Made by a program: the position numbers and the translations under genes. From NCBI RefSeq assembly GCF_002288925.2, contig NW_022098021.1, forward strand, positions 6,202,138-6,266,137: a stretch of 64,000 bases of DNA, in the 5' to 3' direction. The notes under the pieces are model-generated. The model was not told the origin of the DNA, made no database searches, and was given only the letters and a program-made list of their open reading frames with translations. Every line of letters begins with the position of its first letter. Within the stretch, counting starts at the first letter, position 1. Below, in pieces: positions 22,905 to 35,775 of the stretch. Source of the stretch: Delphinapterus leucas (Eukaryota; Chordata; Mammalia; Artiodactyla; Monodontidae).

Positions 22905-23045
22905 TTACAGAAAGAATGTGAACTTAGAGCTGGACAGTGTGGGTGTGAACCCCAACCATGTCACTCAAGTTGTGAAATCACCTGTGCTTTAGTTTCCCCA
23001 CGTGCTAAAATGGGATTAATAATTCCACCCTTCCTGCTGCACACT
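22905..23045 (+). repeat. MIR
   Basis: Order gaacttagagctggacag, gtgtgaaccccaaccatg, ctttagtttccccacgtg, taaaatgggattaataat matches MIR. Confidence 0.65.
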
Positions 23046-23059
23046 GTGGCTTTAAAGAT

Positions 23060-25706
23060 GGCCATTGCAAGGAAAGAAAATTACAGGCCAATATTGCTGA
23101 TGAACCTAGATGCAAAAATTCTCAACAAAATACTAGCAAGTGGAATTCAAGAGCATGTTAAAATGATCATACACCATTATTAAGTGGGATCCATCACTGG
23201 GATGCAAGGATGGTTCAACATGCCCATATCAATAAGTGTGATACATCACATTAACTGAATGAAGGATGAAAATCATACGTTGATTTCAATAGATGCAGAA
23301 AAAGCACTTCACAAAATTCAACATCCATTTGTGATTAAAAAAATCTCATCAAATTAGGTATAGAAGTAATGTACCTAAACATAATAAAGGCCATATACAA
23401 GAAGCCCACAGCTAACATCACAATGACAAAAAGTTAACGATCAGGAACAAGACAAGGATGCTCAAAATTGCCATTTCTATTCAAGAGAGTACTGGAAGTC
23501 CTAACTATCGTAAAAGAAAAAGAAATAAAAAGCATCCAAATCAGAATGGAAGAAGTAAAGTTGTCTCTGTTGGCAGATGATATGATATTAAATATAGAAA
23601 ACCCTAACGGCTCCACCAAAAAATGATTAGAACTAATGAATGAATTCAGTAAAATTGCAGGATGCAAAATCAACGCACAAAAATAAGTTGTGTTTCTGTA
23701 CACTAACAATGAACTATCTGAAAGAGATATTAAGAAAGCAGTCCCATTTACAAAAAATAATAAAAAAGCTTTTTATTAAATTTAACCAATTTATTTAACC
23801 AATAAATTAAACCAAGGAGGTGTACACTATACACTATTCTTTCAGTGTATAGAACCTGTATGCTAAAAACTATAAGACAGTGGTGAAAGACATTGAAGAA
23901 GAAGACACAAATAAATGGAAAACTATTCCATTCTCATGGGTTGGAAGAATTAATATTGTGAAAATGTCCTTAGTACCCAAAGCAGTCTACAGATTCAGTG
24001 CAATCCCTATCAAAATTCAATGGCATTTTTGTCAGAAATAGAAAAACACTGGGGGGGCAGGGGTGGTGGTGGTGGGATGAATTGGGAGACTGGGATTGAC
24101 ATATATACACTAACGTGTATAAAATAGATAACTAATAAGAACCTGCTGTATAAAAAAATAAATAAAATTGAAAAAAAAGAATAAAACTAACCTAAAATTT
24201 GTTTGGAACCACAGAAGATTCTGATTAGCTAAAACAATATGGAGAAAGAAGAACAGAACTGGAGGCATTATGCTTCCTGATTTCAAGCTATATTACAAAG
24301 ATATAGTAATCAAAACAGTATGCTAATGGCATAAGAACAGACACTCATGCATATGTGGTCAATTAATTTATGACAAAGAAACCAAGAATACAAAGCGGGG
24401 AAAGAAGAGTCACTCCAGTAAATGGTGCTGGGAAAATTGGACAGCCACATGCAGAAGAATGGAACTGGACAGTATCTTACACCATACCCCCAAATGAACT
24501 CAAACTGTATTAAAGACTTAAATTCAAGAACTGAAGCTATAAAAGTTCGAGAAGAAAACACAGGGGGGGTCCTGTCTTTGGCACTGGTCTCAGCAATGAT
24601 TTTTTTGGATTTGACGCCAACAGCACAGGCAACAAAAGAAAAATAAGTGAGACTGCACACATCAAACCAAAAAGCTTCCGCACAGCAAAGGAAACCATCA
24701 AGAAAATGAAAAAGCAGCTTATGGAATGGGAGAAAATATTTGCAAACCACATATCTGATGGGAGATTAATATCCAAAATATACGTGAACTCATACAACTC
24801 AATAACAAAAACCCAAATAACCCAATTAAAAATGAGCAAAGGATCTGAATAGACATTTTTTTTCTAAAGGCGTACAAATGACCAACAGGCACGTGAGAAT
24901 GTACTCAACGTCACTAATCAGGGAAGTGCAAATCAAGATCACGAGGCATCACCTCACACCTGTGAGGTTATCTTTTGTCGAGAAGACAAGAAATAACAAA
25001 AGCGTGTGGGTAAAGGGAACCCTTGTGTACCGTCCAGCAGTTCTACTTCTGGGCATACATCCAAAGGAAATGAAAACAGAATATCACAGAAATATTGCAC
25101 TCTCACGTTCATTGCAGCATTATTTACAATAGGCGAGATACGGAAACAACCTATGTGTCCATCAACAGATGAATATATATATACGTATATATAAATTCAT
25201 CCATTAAAAAAGAAGGAAGTCCTGCCTTTTGTGACAGCATGGATGAACCTGGATGGCATTATACTAAGTGAGATAATCTAGACAGAGAAAGACAGATACT
25301 GCATGGTGTCACTTATTTGTGGAATCTAAGGGGGAAAAAAAGCCAAATTCATGGCAACAGAATAGAAGGGTCATTGCCCGGGGCCAGGGGGAGGGGGAAA
25401 TGGGAGGATGTAGGTCAAAGGGTACAAATGTTCAGTTGTAAGAATAAGTTCTGAGGATCTAATGGTGACTATAGTTATTAATATGGTATCATATACTTGA
25501 AAGTTGCTGAAAGTAGATCTTAAGCATTCTCATCTCAAAATAAAAAAAGGAAGAAAGAAAAAGAGTTAATTGTGTGAGATGATGCATGTGTGATTATCTT
25601 GATCTTGGTAATTATTCCACAGTGTATGCATATATCAGATCGTCACATTGTACACTTTAAATATAGACAATTATATTTGTCAATTAAGTTGGGGAAAAAA
25701 ATTAAT
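23060..25706 (+). mobile_element. Old L1, RT domain to 3' end, sense, with a nested younger L1 tail
   Basis: Starts within the reverse transcriptase region (ttacaggccaatattgctga) and runs through diverged RT landmarks, including a gcagatgatatgat segment that matches the FADD-type active-site box. It continues through the C-terminal region (24.2-25.3 kb) and ends in an L1M-type 3' UTR (acattgtacactttaaatat). Many stops and indels interrupt it; it is a dead, 5'-truncated copy. A younger L1 tail sits inside at about 24047-24178. Confidence 0.82.
24047..24178 (+). mobile_element. Younger L1 3' tail nested in the older L1
   Basis: G-rich start, then gggagactgggattgacat, gtgtataaaatagataacta, ataagaacctgctgtataaa and an A-rich tail. 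The surrounding old L1 resumes at aacctaaaatttgtttggaa. The same tail type ends the L1 at 44.4-46.3 kb. Confidence 0.75.
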
Positions 25707-25709
25707 GTA

Positions 25710-26370
25710 TTCAGGTAATGCTTTCACTGACTATTTGCTGCACGCCGCATACCTTGTAAAGTGCTGTACATACCAACCTGTGAAGACCCCACATCCCTTC
25801 TTTCCAAGAGCTGCCGTCCGGTGGGGAGATCAACACTGAATCAGATGTTTGTAAGATGCTATGACGGAGGCATGTACAGAGAAAGTGAGCCTCTGGGGCA
25901 AATGTATAGTTTGCTTGGGACATCAGAAAGGTGGTGGAGGAAGAGAAGACAGACCAGAAGGCACAGCAGAGTTCATGAGGGGGGACCGACAGAGAGGGAA
26001 TAGCAGTGTGAATTCAGAGGCCTGATGTGCAGGAAGCCAGCAGGAATAGGTCCTCCGGGGCCCACTGCCAGGCAAGCATTTGGGCCTAAGGAAATGCATG
26101 GCCGGGAATGACTCAGATTTGTGAGTTAAATAAGAGTGCCCGAGAGGCAGTGCGGAGAGGGGGAACTCAAGGAGACCAGGGAGGAGTGGTCCAGGGACAG
26201 ATGATCGGGGCCTGTACCTGGACAGAGGCAGGGTGGAGAGGAAGGGCCGGGTGTGAGAGGTCTTCAGGATGACCTCCCTTTCCAAATTGCAGAGTGCCAT
26301 AAAACGTAGGGACAAAACCAGATATCAATGCATGGAAATTAAATCTCACTACTCTTAATTTAAAAAAAAG
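25710..26370. other. Intron sequence without recognised genes
   Basis: A minus-strand open frame of 130 codons (25923-26315) shows no recognisable product. Parts resemble ancient repeat sequence but I cannot assign a family. Confidence 0.4.
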
Positions 26371-26375
26371 AACTG

Positions 26376-26510
26376 GGACTTCCCTGGTGGTCCAGTGGTT
26401 AAGACTCTGCTCATTCAATGCAGGGGGCACGGGATCGATCCCTGGCTGGGGAACTAAGATCCCACATGCCGTGCAGCGCGGCCACAAAAAAAAAAAAAAA
26501 AAAAAAAAAT
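26376..26510 (+). mobile_element. Short tRNA-derived SINE with long A tail
   Basis: Starts gggacttccctggtggtcc, with A-box-like ccagtggttaagactc and B-box-like gggatcgatccct, then (A)25. A second A run (26532-26555) follows about 20 bases later. The word aagaactg recurs before (26368-26375) and after (26603-26610), a possible target-site duplication. Confidence 0.85.
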
Positions 26511-26599
26511 ATTATATATGGTGAATATAAGAAAAAAAAAAAAAAAAAAAAAAAAGAACTATCTTATATGTGAACTATATGTCAATAAAAAGAAGAAAA

Positions 26600-27403
26600 A
26601 AAAAAGAACTGTCGATGCCTACAAGAGCAAGGATGAAGAAACATATCACTTCCCAAATCAGCAGTGAATATCTCTGAATGGTGGCATTTGAGGCAGTTTC
26701 GGTTTTATTTTGTTTTGTTTTTTCTTTTCCTTACCACTATTTAAAATTTTGATGACAGCCATGTAGTACTTGTACAGTTAGTACATGTATAAGGGAATGC
26801 CAGGTTGCCTTCATCTGTGTTTATCAAAAAGGACCATCTTAACAGCTTTGAGTCTTTCTGAGCCTTGACGTTTTGCTCACATATAAAAATGAACAAGGAC
26901 TGAATATATTCAGTGGTTAAATGGGAAATAAGAAAAAGAGGAAACCTTTCATCTTTGATGCTTTTATTTTCTAAATCAAAAGATGACCCCAGTTTGAAGG
27001 AAATTGTAAATGATAAAACTGTGACTGTATTCCAACCATGGCCCTAATCATGGGGCCGAGTAGAGCGTTCCTTTAGGCTTTTCTAAATGTTTTGGCAGGC
27101 ACAATTTTACAGAATGATGGACACTCTGTACACTTCCCCTGCTTTATAAATATTTAGTACCATGATTACTCATAAATCCAGGCATCGCTGTGGAACTTTT
27201 TTTCCCTGGCAGTCTGTTTTTTCATCTGGAATGACATTAAGATTCAGAAAGGACTGGCTGTCATTTAGCTCTGTTATTTGGGAGATCTGTAGTTCTGTTT
27301 TTCTGTCCTTGTGCCAGGGCTCAGAGTTTGTGGAATAGTATATTGATGTTCTTTTCACAATTGGAGTTATAACACTGAAAATTTCGGTTCCTAATGGGGA
27401 ACT
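26600..27403. other. Intron sequence, nothing recognised
   Basis: AT-rich, no splice-flanked open frame, no named repeat. Confidence 0.45.
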
Positions 27404-27858
27404 TTTCTTTTTTTAACATCTTTATTGGAGTATAATTGCTTTACAATGGTGTGTTAGTTTCTGCTTTGTAACAAAGTGAATCACCTATACATATACATAC
27501 ATCCGCATATCCCCTCCCTCTTGTGTCTCCCTCCCACCCTCCCTATCCCACCCCTCTAGGTGGTCACAAAGCACTGAGCTGATCTCCCTGTGCTATGCGG
27601 CTGCTTCCCACTAGCTATCTGTTTTACATTTGGTAGTGTATATATATGTCCATGCCACTCTCTCACTTCGTCCCAGCTTACCCTTCCCCCTCCCCATGTC
27701 CTCAAATCCATTCTCTATGTCTGCGTCTTTATTCCTGTCCTGCCCCTAGGTTCTTCATAACCATTTTTTCTTTTTTTAGATTCCATATATATGTGTTAGC
27801 ATACGGTATTTGTCTTTCTCTTTCTGACTACTTCACTCTGTATGACAGACTCTAGGTG

Positions 27859-28380
27859 CATCCACCTCACTACAAATGACTCAATTTCGTTTCTTTTTAT
27901 GGCTGAGTAATATTCCATTGTATATATGTGCCACATCTTCTTTATCCATTCACCTGTCGTTGGACACTTAGGTTGCTTCTGTGTCCTGGCTATTGTAAAT
28001 AGAGCTGCAATGAACATTGTGGCACATGACTCTTTTTGAATTATGGTTTTCTCAGGGTATATGCCCAGTNNNNNNNNNNNNNNNNNNNNNNNNNNNNNNN
28101 NNNNNNNNNNNNNNNNNNNNNNNNNNNNNNNNNNNNNNNNNNNNNNNNNNNNNNNNNNNNNNNNNNNNNCATCCACCTCACTACAAATGACTCAATTTTG
28201 TTTCTTTTTATGGCTGAGTAATATTCCATTGTATATATGTGCCACATCTTCTTTATCCATTCACCTGTCGTTGGACACTTAGGTTGCTTCTGTGTCCTGG
28301 CTATTGTAAATAGAGCTGCAATGAACATTGTGGCACATGACTCTTTTTGAATTATGGTTTTCTCAGGGTATATGCCCAGT
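27859..28380. repeat. 211-base direct duplication abutting the N gap (probable false duplication)
   Basis: 27859-28069 and 28170-28380 are the same 211 bases with one visible difference (c at 27888, t at 28199). The left copy ends at the first N and the right copy begins at the first base after the last N. Confidence 0.93.
28070..28169. other. Assembly gap of exactly 100 N
   Basis: 100 consecutive N, the usual placeholder for a gap of unknown size. Confidence 0.99.
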
Positions 28381-31300
28381 AGTGGGATTGCTAGGTCGTA
28401 TGGTAGTTCTATTTTTAGTTTTTGAAGGAACCTCCATACCAACAGTGCAAGAGGATTCTCTTTTCTCCACACCCTGTCCAGCATTTATTGTTTATAGAGT
28501 TTTTGATGATGGCCATTCTGACTGGTGTGAGGTGATACCTCATTGTAGTTCTGATTTGCATTGCTCTGATGATTAGTGATGTTGAGCATCCTTTCATGTG
28601 TTTGTTGGCTGTCTGTATCTCTTCTTTGGAGAAATGTCAGTTTAGGTCTTCTGCCCATTTTTGGATTGGGTTGTTTATTTTTTGCATATTGAGCTGCATG
28701 AGCTGCTTGTAAATTTTGGAGATTAATCCTTTGTCAGTTGCTTCATTTGCAAATATTTTCTCCCATTCTGAGGGTTGTCTTTTCGTCTTGTTTATGTTTT
28801 CCTTTGCTGTGCAAAAGCTTTTAAGTTTCATTAGGTCCCACTTGCTTTTTTTGTTTTTATATCCATTATTTTAGGAGGTGGGTCAAAAAGGATGTTGCTG
28901 TGATTTATGTCATGGAGTGTTCTGCCTGTGTTTTCCTCTAAGAGTTTTACAGTGTCTGGCCTTAAATTTAGGTCTTTAATCCATTTTGAGTTTATTTTTG
29001 TGTACGGTGTTAGGGAGTGTTCTAATTTCATTCTTTTACATGTAGCTGTCCAGTTTTCCCAGCACCACGTATTGAAAAGACTGTCGTTTCTCCATTGTAT
29101 ATCCTTGCCTTCTTTGTCATAGATTAGTTGACCATAGGTGCGTGGGTTTATCTCTGGGCTTTCTATCCTGTTCCATTGATCTATGTTTCTGTTTTTGTGC
29201 CAGTACCATATTGTCTTGATTACTGTAGCTTTGTAGAGTAGTCTCAAGTCAGGGAGTCTGATTCCTCCAGCTCCGTTTTTTACCCTCAAGACTGCTTTGG
29301 CTATTCGGGGTCTTTTGTATCTCTATACAGATTTTAAGATTTATTGTTCTAGTTCTGTAAAAAAATGCCACTGGTAATTTGATAGGGATTGCATTGAATC
29401 TGTAGATTGCTTTGGGTAGTATAGTCATTTTCACAGTATTGATTCTTCCAATCCAAGAACATGGTATATCTCTCCATCTGTTTGTATCATCTTTAATTTC
29501 TTTCATCAATGCCTTATAGTTTTCTGCATACAGGTCTTTCATCTCCCTAGGTAGTTTTATTCCTAGGTATTTTATTCTTTTTGTTGCAGTGGTAAATGAG
29601 AGTGTTTCCTTAATTCCTCTTTCAGATTTTTCATCATTAGTGTATAGGAATGCAAGAGATTTCTGTGCATTAATTTTGTATCCTTCTGCTTTACCAAATT
29701 CATGGATTAGCTCTAGTAGTTTTCTGGTGGCATCTTTAGGATTGTCTATGTATTGTACCATGTCATCTGCAAACAGTGACAGTTTTACTTCTTCTTTTCC
29801 AATTTGTATTCCTTTTCTTTCTTTTTCTTCCCTGATTGCCATGGCTAGGTCTTCCAAAACTATGTTGAATAATGGTGAGAGTGGACATCCTTGTCTTGTT
29901 CCTGATCTTAGAGGAAATGCTTTCAGCTTTTCACCATTGAGAATGATGTTTGCTGTGGGTGTGTCATATATGGCCTTTATTATGTTGACGTATGTTCCCT
30001 CTATGCCCACTTTCTAGAGAGTTTTTATGATAAATGGGTGTTGAATTTTGTCAAAAGCTTTTTCTGCATCTATTGAGATGATCGTATGGTTTTTATTCTT
30101 CAGTTTGTTAATATGGTTTATCACATTGATTGATTTGCATATATTGAAGAATCCTTGCATCCCTGGGATGAATCCCACTTGATCATGGTGTATGATCTTT
30201 TTAACGTGTTGTTGGATTCTGTTTGCTAGTATTTTGTTGAGGATTTTTGCATCTGTTTTCATCAGTGATATTGGTCTATAATTTTCATTTTCGTAGTATC
30301 TTTCTGTCGTTTTGGTATCAGGGTGATGGTGGCCTCATAGAATGAGTTTGGGAGTGTTCCTTCCTCTGCAATGTTTTGGAAGAGTTTGAGAAGGATGGGT
30401 GTTAGCTCTTCTCAAAATGTTTGATAGAATTCACCTGTGAAGCAATCTGGTCCTGGGCTTTTTTTTGTTGGAAGATTTTTAATCACAGTTTCGATTTCAT
30501 TACTTGTGATTGGTCTGTTCATATTTTCTGTTTCTTCCTGGTTCAGTCTTGGAAGGTTATACCTTTCTAAGAATTTGTCCATTTCTTCCAGATTGTCCAT
30601 TTTATTGGCATAGAGTTGCTTGTAGTTGTCTCTTATGATGCTTTGTATTTCTGTGGTGTCTGTCGTAACTTCTCCTTTTTCATTTCTAACTTTATTGATT
30701 TGAGTCCCCTTCCTCTTTTTCTTGATGAGTCTGGCTAATGGTTTATCAATTTTGTTTATCTTCTCAAAGAACCGGCTTTTACTTTTATTGATCTTTTCTA
30801 TTGTTTCCTTCATTTCTTTTCCATTTATTTCTGATCTGATCCTTATGATTTCTTTCCTTCTGCTAACTTTGGGGGTGTTTTTTGTTCTTCTTTCTCTTAT
30901 TGCTTTAGGTGTAAGGTTATGTTGTTTATTTGAGATGATTCTTTTTGCTTGAGGTAGGATTGTATTGCTATATACTTCCCTCTGAACTGCTTTTGCTGCG
31001 TCCCATAGGTTTAGGGTCCTCGTGTTTTCATTGTCATTTGTTTCTAGGTATTTTTTGGTTTCCTCAGGAATCTCTTGGTTATTAAGTAGTGTATTGGTTA
31101 GCCTCCATGTGTTTGTATTTTTTAGAGATTTTTTTCCTGTAATTGATATCTAGTCTCACAGCGTTGTGGTCGGAAAAGATGCTTTATTCGATTTCAATTT
31201 TCTTAAATTTACCAAGGCTTGACTTGTGATCCAAGATATGGGCTATCCTGGAGAATGTTCCATGAGCACTTGAGAAGAAAGTGTATTCTGTTGTCTTTGG

Positions 31301-31757
31301 ATGGAATGTCCTATAAATATCAATTAAGTCCATCCTGTTTAATGTGTTATTTAAAGCTTGTGTTTACTTATTTATTTTCATTTTGGATGATCTGTCCATT
31401 GGTGAAAGTGGGGTGTTAAAGTCCCCTACTGTGATTGTGTTACTGTCGATTTCCACTTATGGCTGTTAGCATTTGCCTTATGTATTGAGGTGCTCCTATG
31501 TTGGGTGCATAAATATTTACAATTGTTATATCTTCTTCTTGGATCGATCCCTTGATCATTATGTAGTGTCCTTCTTTGTCTCTTGTAATAGTCTTTATTT
31601 TAAAGTCTATTTTGTCTGATATGAGAATTGCTACTCCAGCTTTCTTTTGATTTCCATTTGTATGGAATATCTTTTTCCATCCCCTCACTTTCAGTCTGTA
31701 TATGTCCCTAGGTCTGAAGTGTGTCTCTTGTAGACAGCATATATACGGGTCTTGTTT

Positions 31758-31814
31758 TCCTTACCATGTAAGGAAAGCTGCCCCATTTTGCAAATAATGG
31801 TACAACCATTATTT
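31758..31814. repeat. Two short hairpins next to the L1 truncation point
   Basis: ttccttac/gtaaggaa with a 3-base loop at 31758-31776, and aaataatgg/ccattattt with a 5-base loop at 31792-31814. Confidence 0.7.
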
Positions 31815-34800
31815 AGATTCATATCTATTCTCATTGGTTTTGATACTTAGCTCTAGTCCTTTTGGGTCATGACTTCCTCACTCTTGTGCTGTTAAATTTC
31901 TGACTTGTGCAGGTCTTGGGTCCCTGAGACAGAGGTGTCTGGGGCCAGAGGAGTAGCTATCCTCCCCTTCCTCTGCCATCTTCCATCAGCCAGCATTTCC
32001 TAGGTTGGATTCTCTCCACCAAGCATCACCTGTCCAGTGATTAGCAACCAAACATCCCGTTGAAATGTTAGGGTGCCTGTAGTCATGGTTGTCAGCCGGG
32101 AGGGTTTTCTTCTTCCTCTGAGTTTTCACGGATGAGGAACTGCACTGGGGGCTGCTAACCAGATGCCATTTTAAACCCTCATTTTAGCTTTCCTCCCCTC
32201 ACAACTGAGAGACAGAATATGTTTATGAATATATGCAGAAAATCTCTCCTGATTTCATCAAGATAAGCAGTTTCTTAAATGAGGAGAATATCTTCATTTA
32301 AGAATACGTGAGGAAAAATGTTAAATTTGGCATCTTCAGACGCTTAGGAACAAGCTATGAGGAGACAGATGCCCACAGGATGGGAAGGTCATCTTCTCAG
32401 AGGGATGACAGTTCCTAAGGAATCTCTGGGCTGTTCCCGGAGCCACTATATTTCCTGGCACTGCGCACAGCTCTTGGGGTCCCGTGCCTACATGGCTTTG
32501 CCATGAGGCTGCCCTCTCTGCAGCCTTGTGTCCTGTAGGACAGGATGCCAGAGACTGTGAAGGAGAACAGGAATTAGCTCTAAATGCTGCAGCAGTTATG
32601 GGATGGTTTCCTTTTGTAGGCAACCAAGTCGCTAGTGCTTGGTGGTGTCCTGAACAAATTGTTCTCTGTCCTGAGCAGTGGGATGGGGTTCACCGGCCTG
32701 GAAGATGATCACCCAAAGGTATTTGTTTGTCTTTTCTCCTCTGCGTGCCCCAGTGCCCTGTTAGGTGATTAGGAAGCACCAATCACAGGAAAAGGAGCTT
32801 TTCCTCCCCTGAGCGCAGTGACCCATCATTTGCATAGATTTGAGTGGAGCCCATGCAGTGCGCAGTCAAGGAGGCTGTCCTCATGGGAAGCAGCCATGTG
32901 CAAACTTTCCCAGGGGAGCTGCAGGTCGTGCTTGAAAATACAACACAACCTGTGCCGGAGCTTCTCCCAAGTCTGACATTTATGCTTCTGGATCGCTGGT
33001 GTAGCTGCTGAAGAAAGGCAGTGTCAGTGTCCCCTGGACATCAGGAGGGAACCGAAACTGCCTCGGGGGTCCCCGATCCCTTCAGGGACCAGCAGACGTG
33101 AACTGCATATTCTAATTCTGAACTACATAGGTTGCTGGCATAAAATACATTCATGTTTGCTTGTTGAGGAAATTAAAGCATAGAAAACTGAATTACATCT
33201 AATATCAAATCTTAGCCATTTTTTTTTCCTGGTCAACAACTTACAGGACAAGCAGAATAGAATACCTCCGTGAGACCTGTCTGTCTTCAGGGTGCTTACT
33301 ATTCAGTGTAGTGGAGCAGACAGACAGACAGACAGACAGGTGGAGGTGATTTTGTAATATAGTGTAGTGAGTGCCAGGATAGGGATAAATAGAGGGTACC
33401 CCGGGAGCACGAGGGAGGGGTGTCTCACTATGATGGAATGGGGGGCAGAGAAGCTTCTTGAAGGTGAACCTTGAAGGATACAGAGGAGTTATGCAGGCAG
33501 GTAAGGAACAGAGGGCATCCCAGGTAGAAGGTACAGCTTAGAGATACTGCTGGGGAGACACAAATAGCTCAGTTTGACTGGAACCTTTTGAAGAAGGTAT
33601 AGCTATAGAAGGTACACAGGAGCCCCAGGGCAAGAGCTCTGTGTGCAGAACTAATTTTGGTTTTCCTAGACTTAATCAGAGCTGCAAATACATACTTAAT
33701 AAGAATAACGTGCTTCATTTATTTTCTTCCCTTTGTACCCTTTTGGTCGAATATGCTTTGTTAATAAGCCAAGGTGGGATAAAGGAACAAGTGGCATTTA
33801 GCTAAACATGTAGTTAAGTACAAAATATGTGCAAAATACTGCTCTAGGTGCTATGGGTGTTAGAAAAACACTCATAATACTAGTGAAATTTTATCATATG
33901 CTTCCTGCCATCTGAAATAGCTTACGATCTAAATGGGGATCTAATTTTTTTCAGGGACATACCCTTTTGGAAATTTGTGTTTGTGTGTGTGTGTTATGTT
34001 TGTATGTGTTTTTACTTATATTTACACATATCAGTCATTTGCTCTCAGACTTTAAAGGGCATCAGAATCACACGGAGGGCTTTTTAAAATGGTTTTCTGG
34101 GATCTGCCCTCAGTACTTCTGATGCAGTATATTTGAGGTGGGGTCCAAGAATGTGTGTTTCTAGGTGATGCTAATACTGCTGGTTCAGGGACCACTGGTA
34201 TAAATGCAGCAAAATGAAAAAGTTCAGGTGTATGAGAGGCAAAGAGTTAAGGCCTAATTGAGGAGGAAAAGGTGAATCAGAGATAAATGTTGTACCTGCT
34301 TTTATAGGAGGAGAGAGAAGTCAGGTTGTCCTGCATGAGCCAGGAGGGCATGTTGGCTTGAAGAGATGGTGTATAGAAAACAAGTGGAGGAGAAGTTTTG
34401 CTTAAAGGGGCAATAAGCTAGTCATCACAGTTGATGTAGAGAATTCCTGGTTATGAAATAAGGAAGACATTAACAGAGGATATTGGATTGGGAAGGAAGG
34501 GTGAATGAAATGTCTAAAAGGGTTTTTAACCAAGGAAGAATGATTGTATCTTAAATATTAGTCACAGGAAATCACTGTAGGAACCTCAGAAGCAATAAGA
34601 TTGAGCTTAACAAAATATTCTCCAAATCCTGAGATGGATAAACAGAGGCTGGGAAAACCCAGAAGCACTAAGACAAGCAGAAGTCTGCTGTATTTTTCTA
34701 GCTGTAAGGTGATGAAGCCTTATGCCCAGCTTTTCTTGTGGAATTACTAGTAGAAGAAGTAAAATTGAAAAAACACAGATGAAACTATGGAGAACTTATA

Positions 34801-34825
34801 ATTTAATAAGGCAGGCAAGACACAT
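31815..34825. other. Intron sequence; (CAGA)n and unassigned ancient repeat
   Basis: A (CAGA)n run lies at about 33319-33340. 33280-33560 resembles ancient mammalian repeat sequence (ttcttgaaggtgaaccttga) that I cannot name. No exon seen. Confidence 0.4.
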
Positions 34826-34827
34826 CT

Positions 34828-34927
34828 TCCTCCCTCCCTCCCTCCCTCCCTTCCTTCCTTCCTTCCTTTCTTCCTTCCTTCCCTCTTTCCTTCCTCCCTC
34901 CCTCCCTTCCTTTCTTCCTTCCTTTCA
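34828..34927 (+). repeat. Polypyrimidine (CCTC/CTTC)n tract
   Basis: About 100 bases made only of C and T in tetranucleotide register (ccctccctccc, ttccttcc). Confidence 0.95.
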
Positions 34928-35019
34928 TTTTTTCTAAATACCATTCTCCACATATTCTCAGTGCTTAATAAATTGTTGATTGAGAAAATAAATAACCTAC
35001 AGGTTACTTCCAAAAACAT

Positions 35020-35130
35020 TTTCAGCCTCTCTTTTCTTATCCAAAAAATGGGGATTACGTAGCAAGCCTACCTCTGGGTATAACACAGATAAAATAATTG
35101 GTATAAAGTGCTTTCATCGTCTAAAAGTCT
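35020..35130 (+). repeat. MIR fragment
   Basis: Pattern cagcctctcttttcttatcc, aaaaaatggggattac and a tail with ataaagtgctttcat matches the 3' half of MIR. Confidence 0.4.
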
Positions 35131-35775
35131 GAATCTAATTATTATTGCTAACGACAGAATAAGAAATCAAGTTCTCGTCGTGTGGATTTAAATTGGTTCA
35201 GAGAAAGGAAATTTGTGCAGATTCCCTTCATAGAAAGGAGTTAATGGGGAGCCTCAGGAATTGGTGCCTAGCATTTGAAATAATTAGTTGGAGAAAACTA
35301 GCTAGCTCATCGAAGTAGCTGATGGCACAGAATTATGTAGGCTAGTGAAAACCACGGAGAACTCTACAAAATATTCCAGAAGGGTCTAATCAAACAGTAT
35401 GACCAGAAAATAGGACAGCAGCTCCATTTTAATGAAGACAAACGACTTGCTTAGAAAAGGAAATAGTTTCAGTTTCCTCAGCACGTTGATTAACCAAGAG
35501 ATACGAAGAGGAAAAAGCGGCGTGTGGTTGATACAGACACCGAATGCTAAGGTGCCGTATTCATTCATTTGTCCGTTCACTGGATTATTCATTCAGCGCA
35601 CACTTCCTGACTGTCTGTGCGTCACGTAGGTGTGCTAAACACCAGGGGGGGTGGGGAACAAAAGTAAACCAAGACACAGTCCAGTCCCATTCTGTAAGCT
35701 AGCTCACAGCCCAGTGAGGGGGATGGAAAGGTAAGCATATGAGGCTGCAAAACCACCAAATGAGCACTTAGGTTA

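Larger units (their letters stand above)
27796..31758 (-). pseudogene. L1 ORF2 pseudogene (reverse transcriptase/endonuclease), broken
   Basis: ORF2p normally nicks DNA and reverse-transcribes L1 RNA. Here only fragments stay open: an RT piece at 29249-30010 with [13 protein letters not shown] in place of the usual FADD box context, a palm/fingers piece at 30014-30262 and 30412-30813, an endonuclease remnant at 31440-31688, and C-terminal pieces at 28041-29289. Frameshifts and stops lie between them, the start of the endonuclease is missing, and the C-terminal region crosses the N gap. The element cannot encode a working protein. Confidence 0.88.
27404..31762 (-). mobile_element. 5'-truncated L1, antisense, interrupted by an assembly gap
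   Basis: T-rich start followed by reversed L1 3' UTR (aacatctttattggagtata), then reversed ORF2 up to the endonuclease part (gtctctaggtctgaag-like sequence near 31710). L1 similarity stops at about 31762. No ORF1 or 5' UTR is present. The true length is about 311 bases shorter than the coordinates because of the gap and duplicated block at 27859-28380. I did not find a target-site duplication. Confidence 0.9.

Noticed and set aside
28036..28484. Open frames reading through the N gap
   Set aside because: The middle is unknown sequence (100 N) next to a false duplication, so the translations are artefacts.
27404..31762. Possible functional reverse transcriptase gene or novel retroelement system
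   Set aside because: Sequence is L1 ORF2 throughout, 5'-truncated and interrupted by stops and frameshifts.
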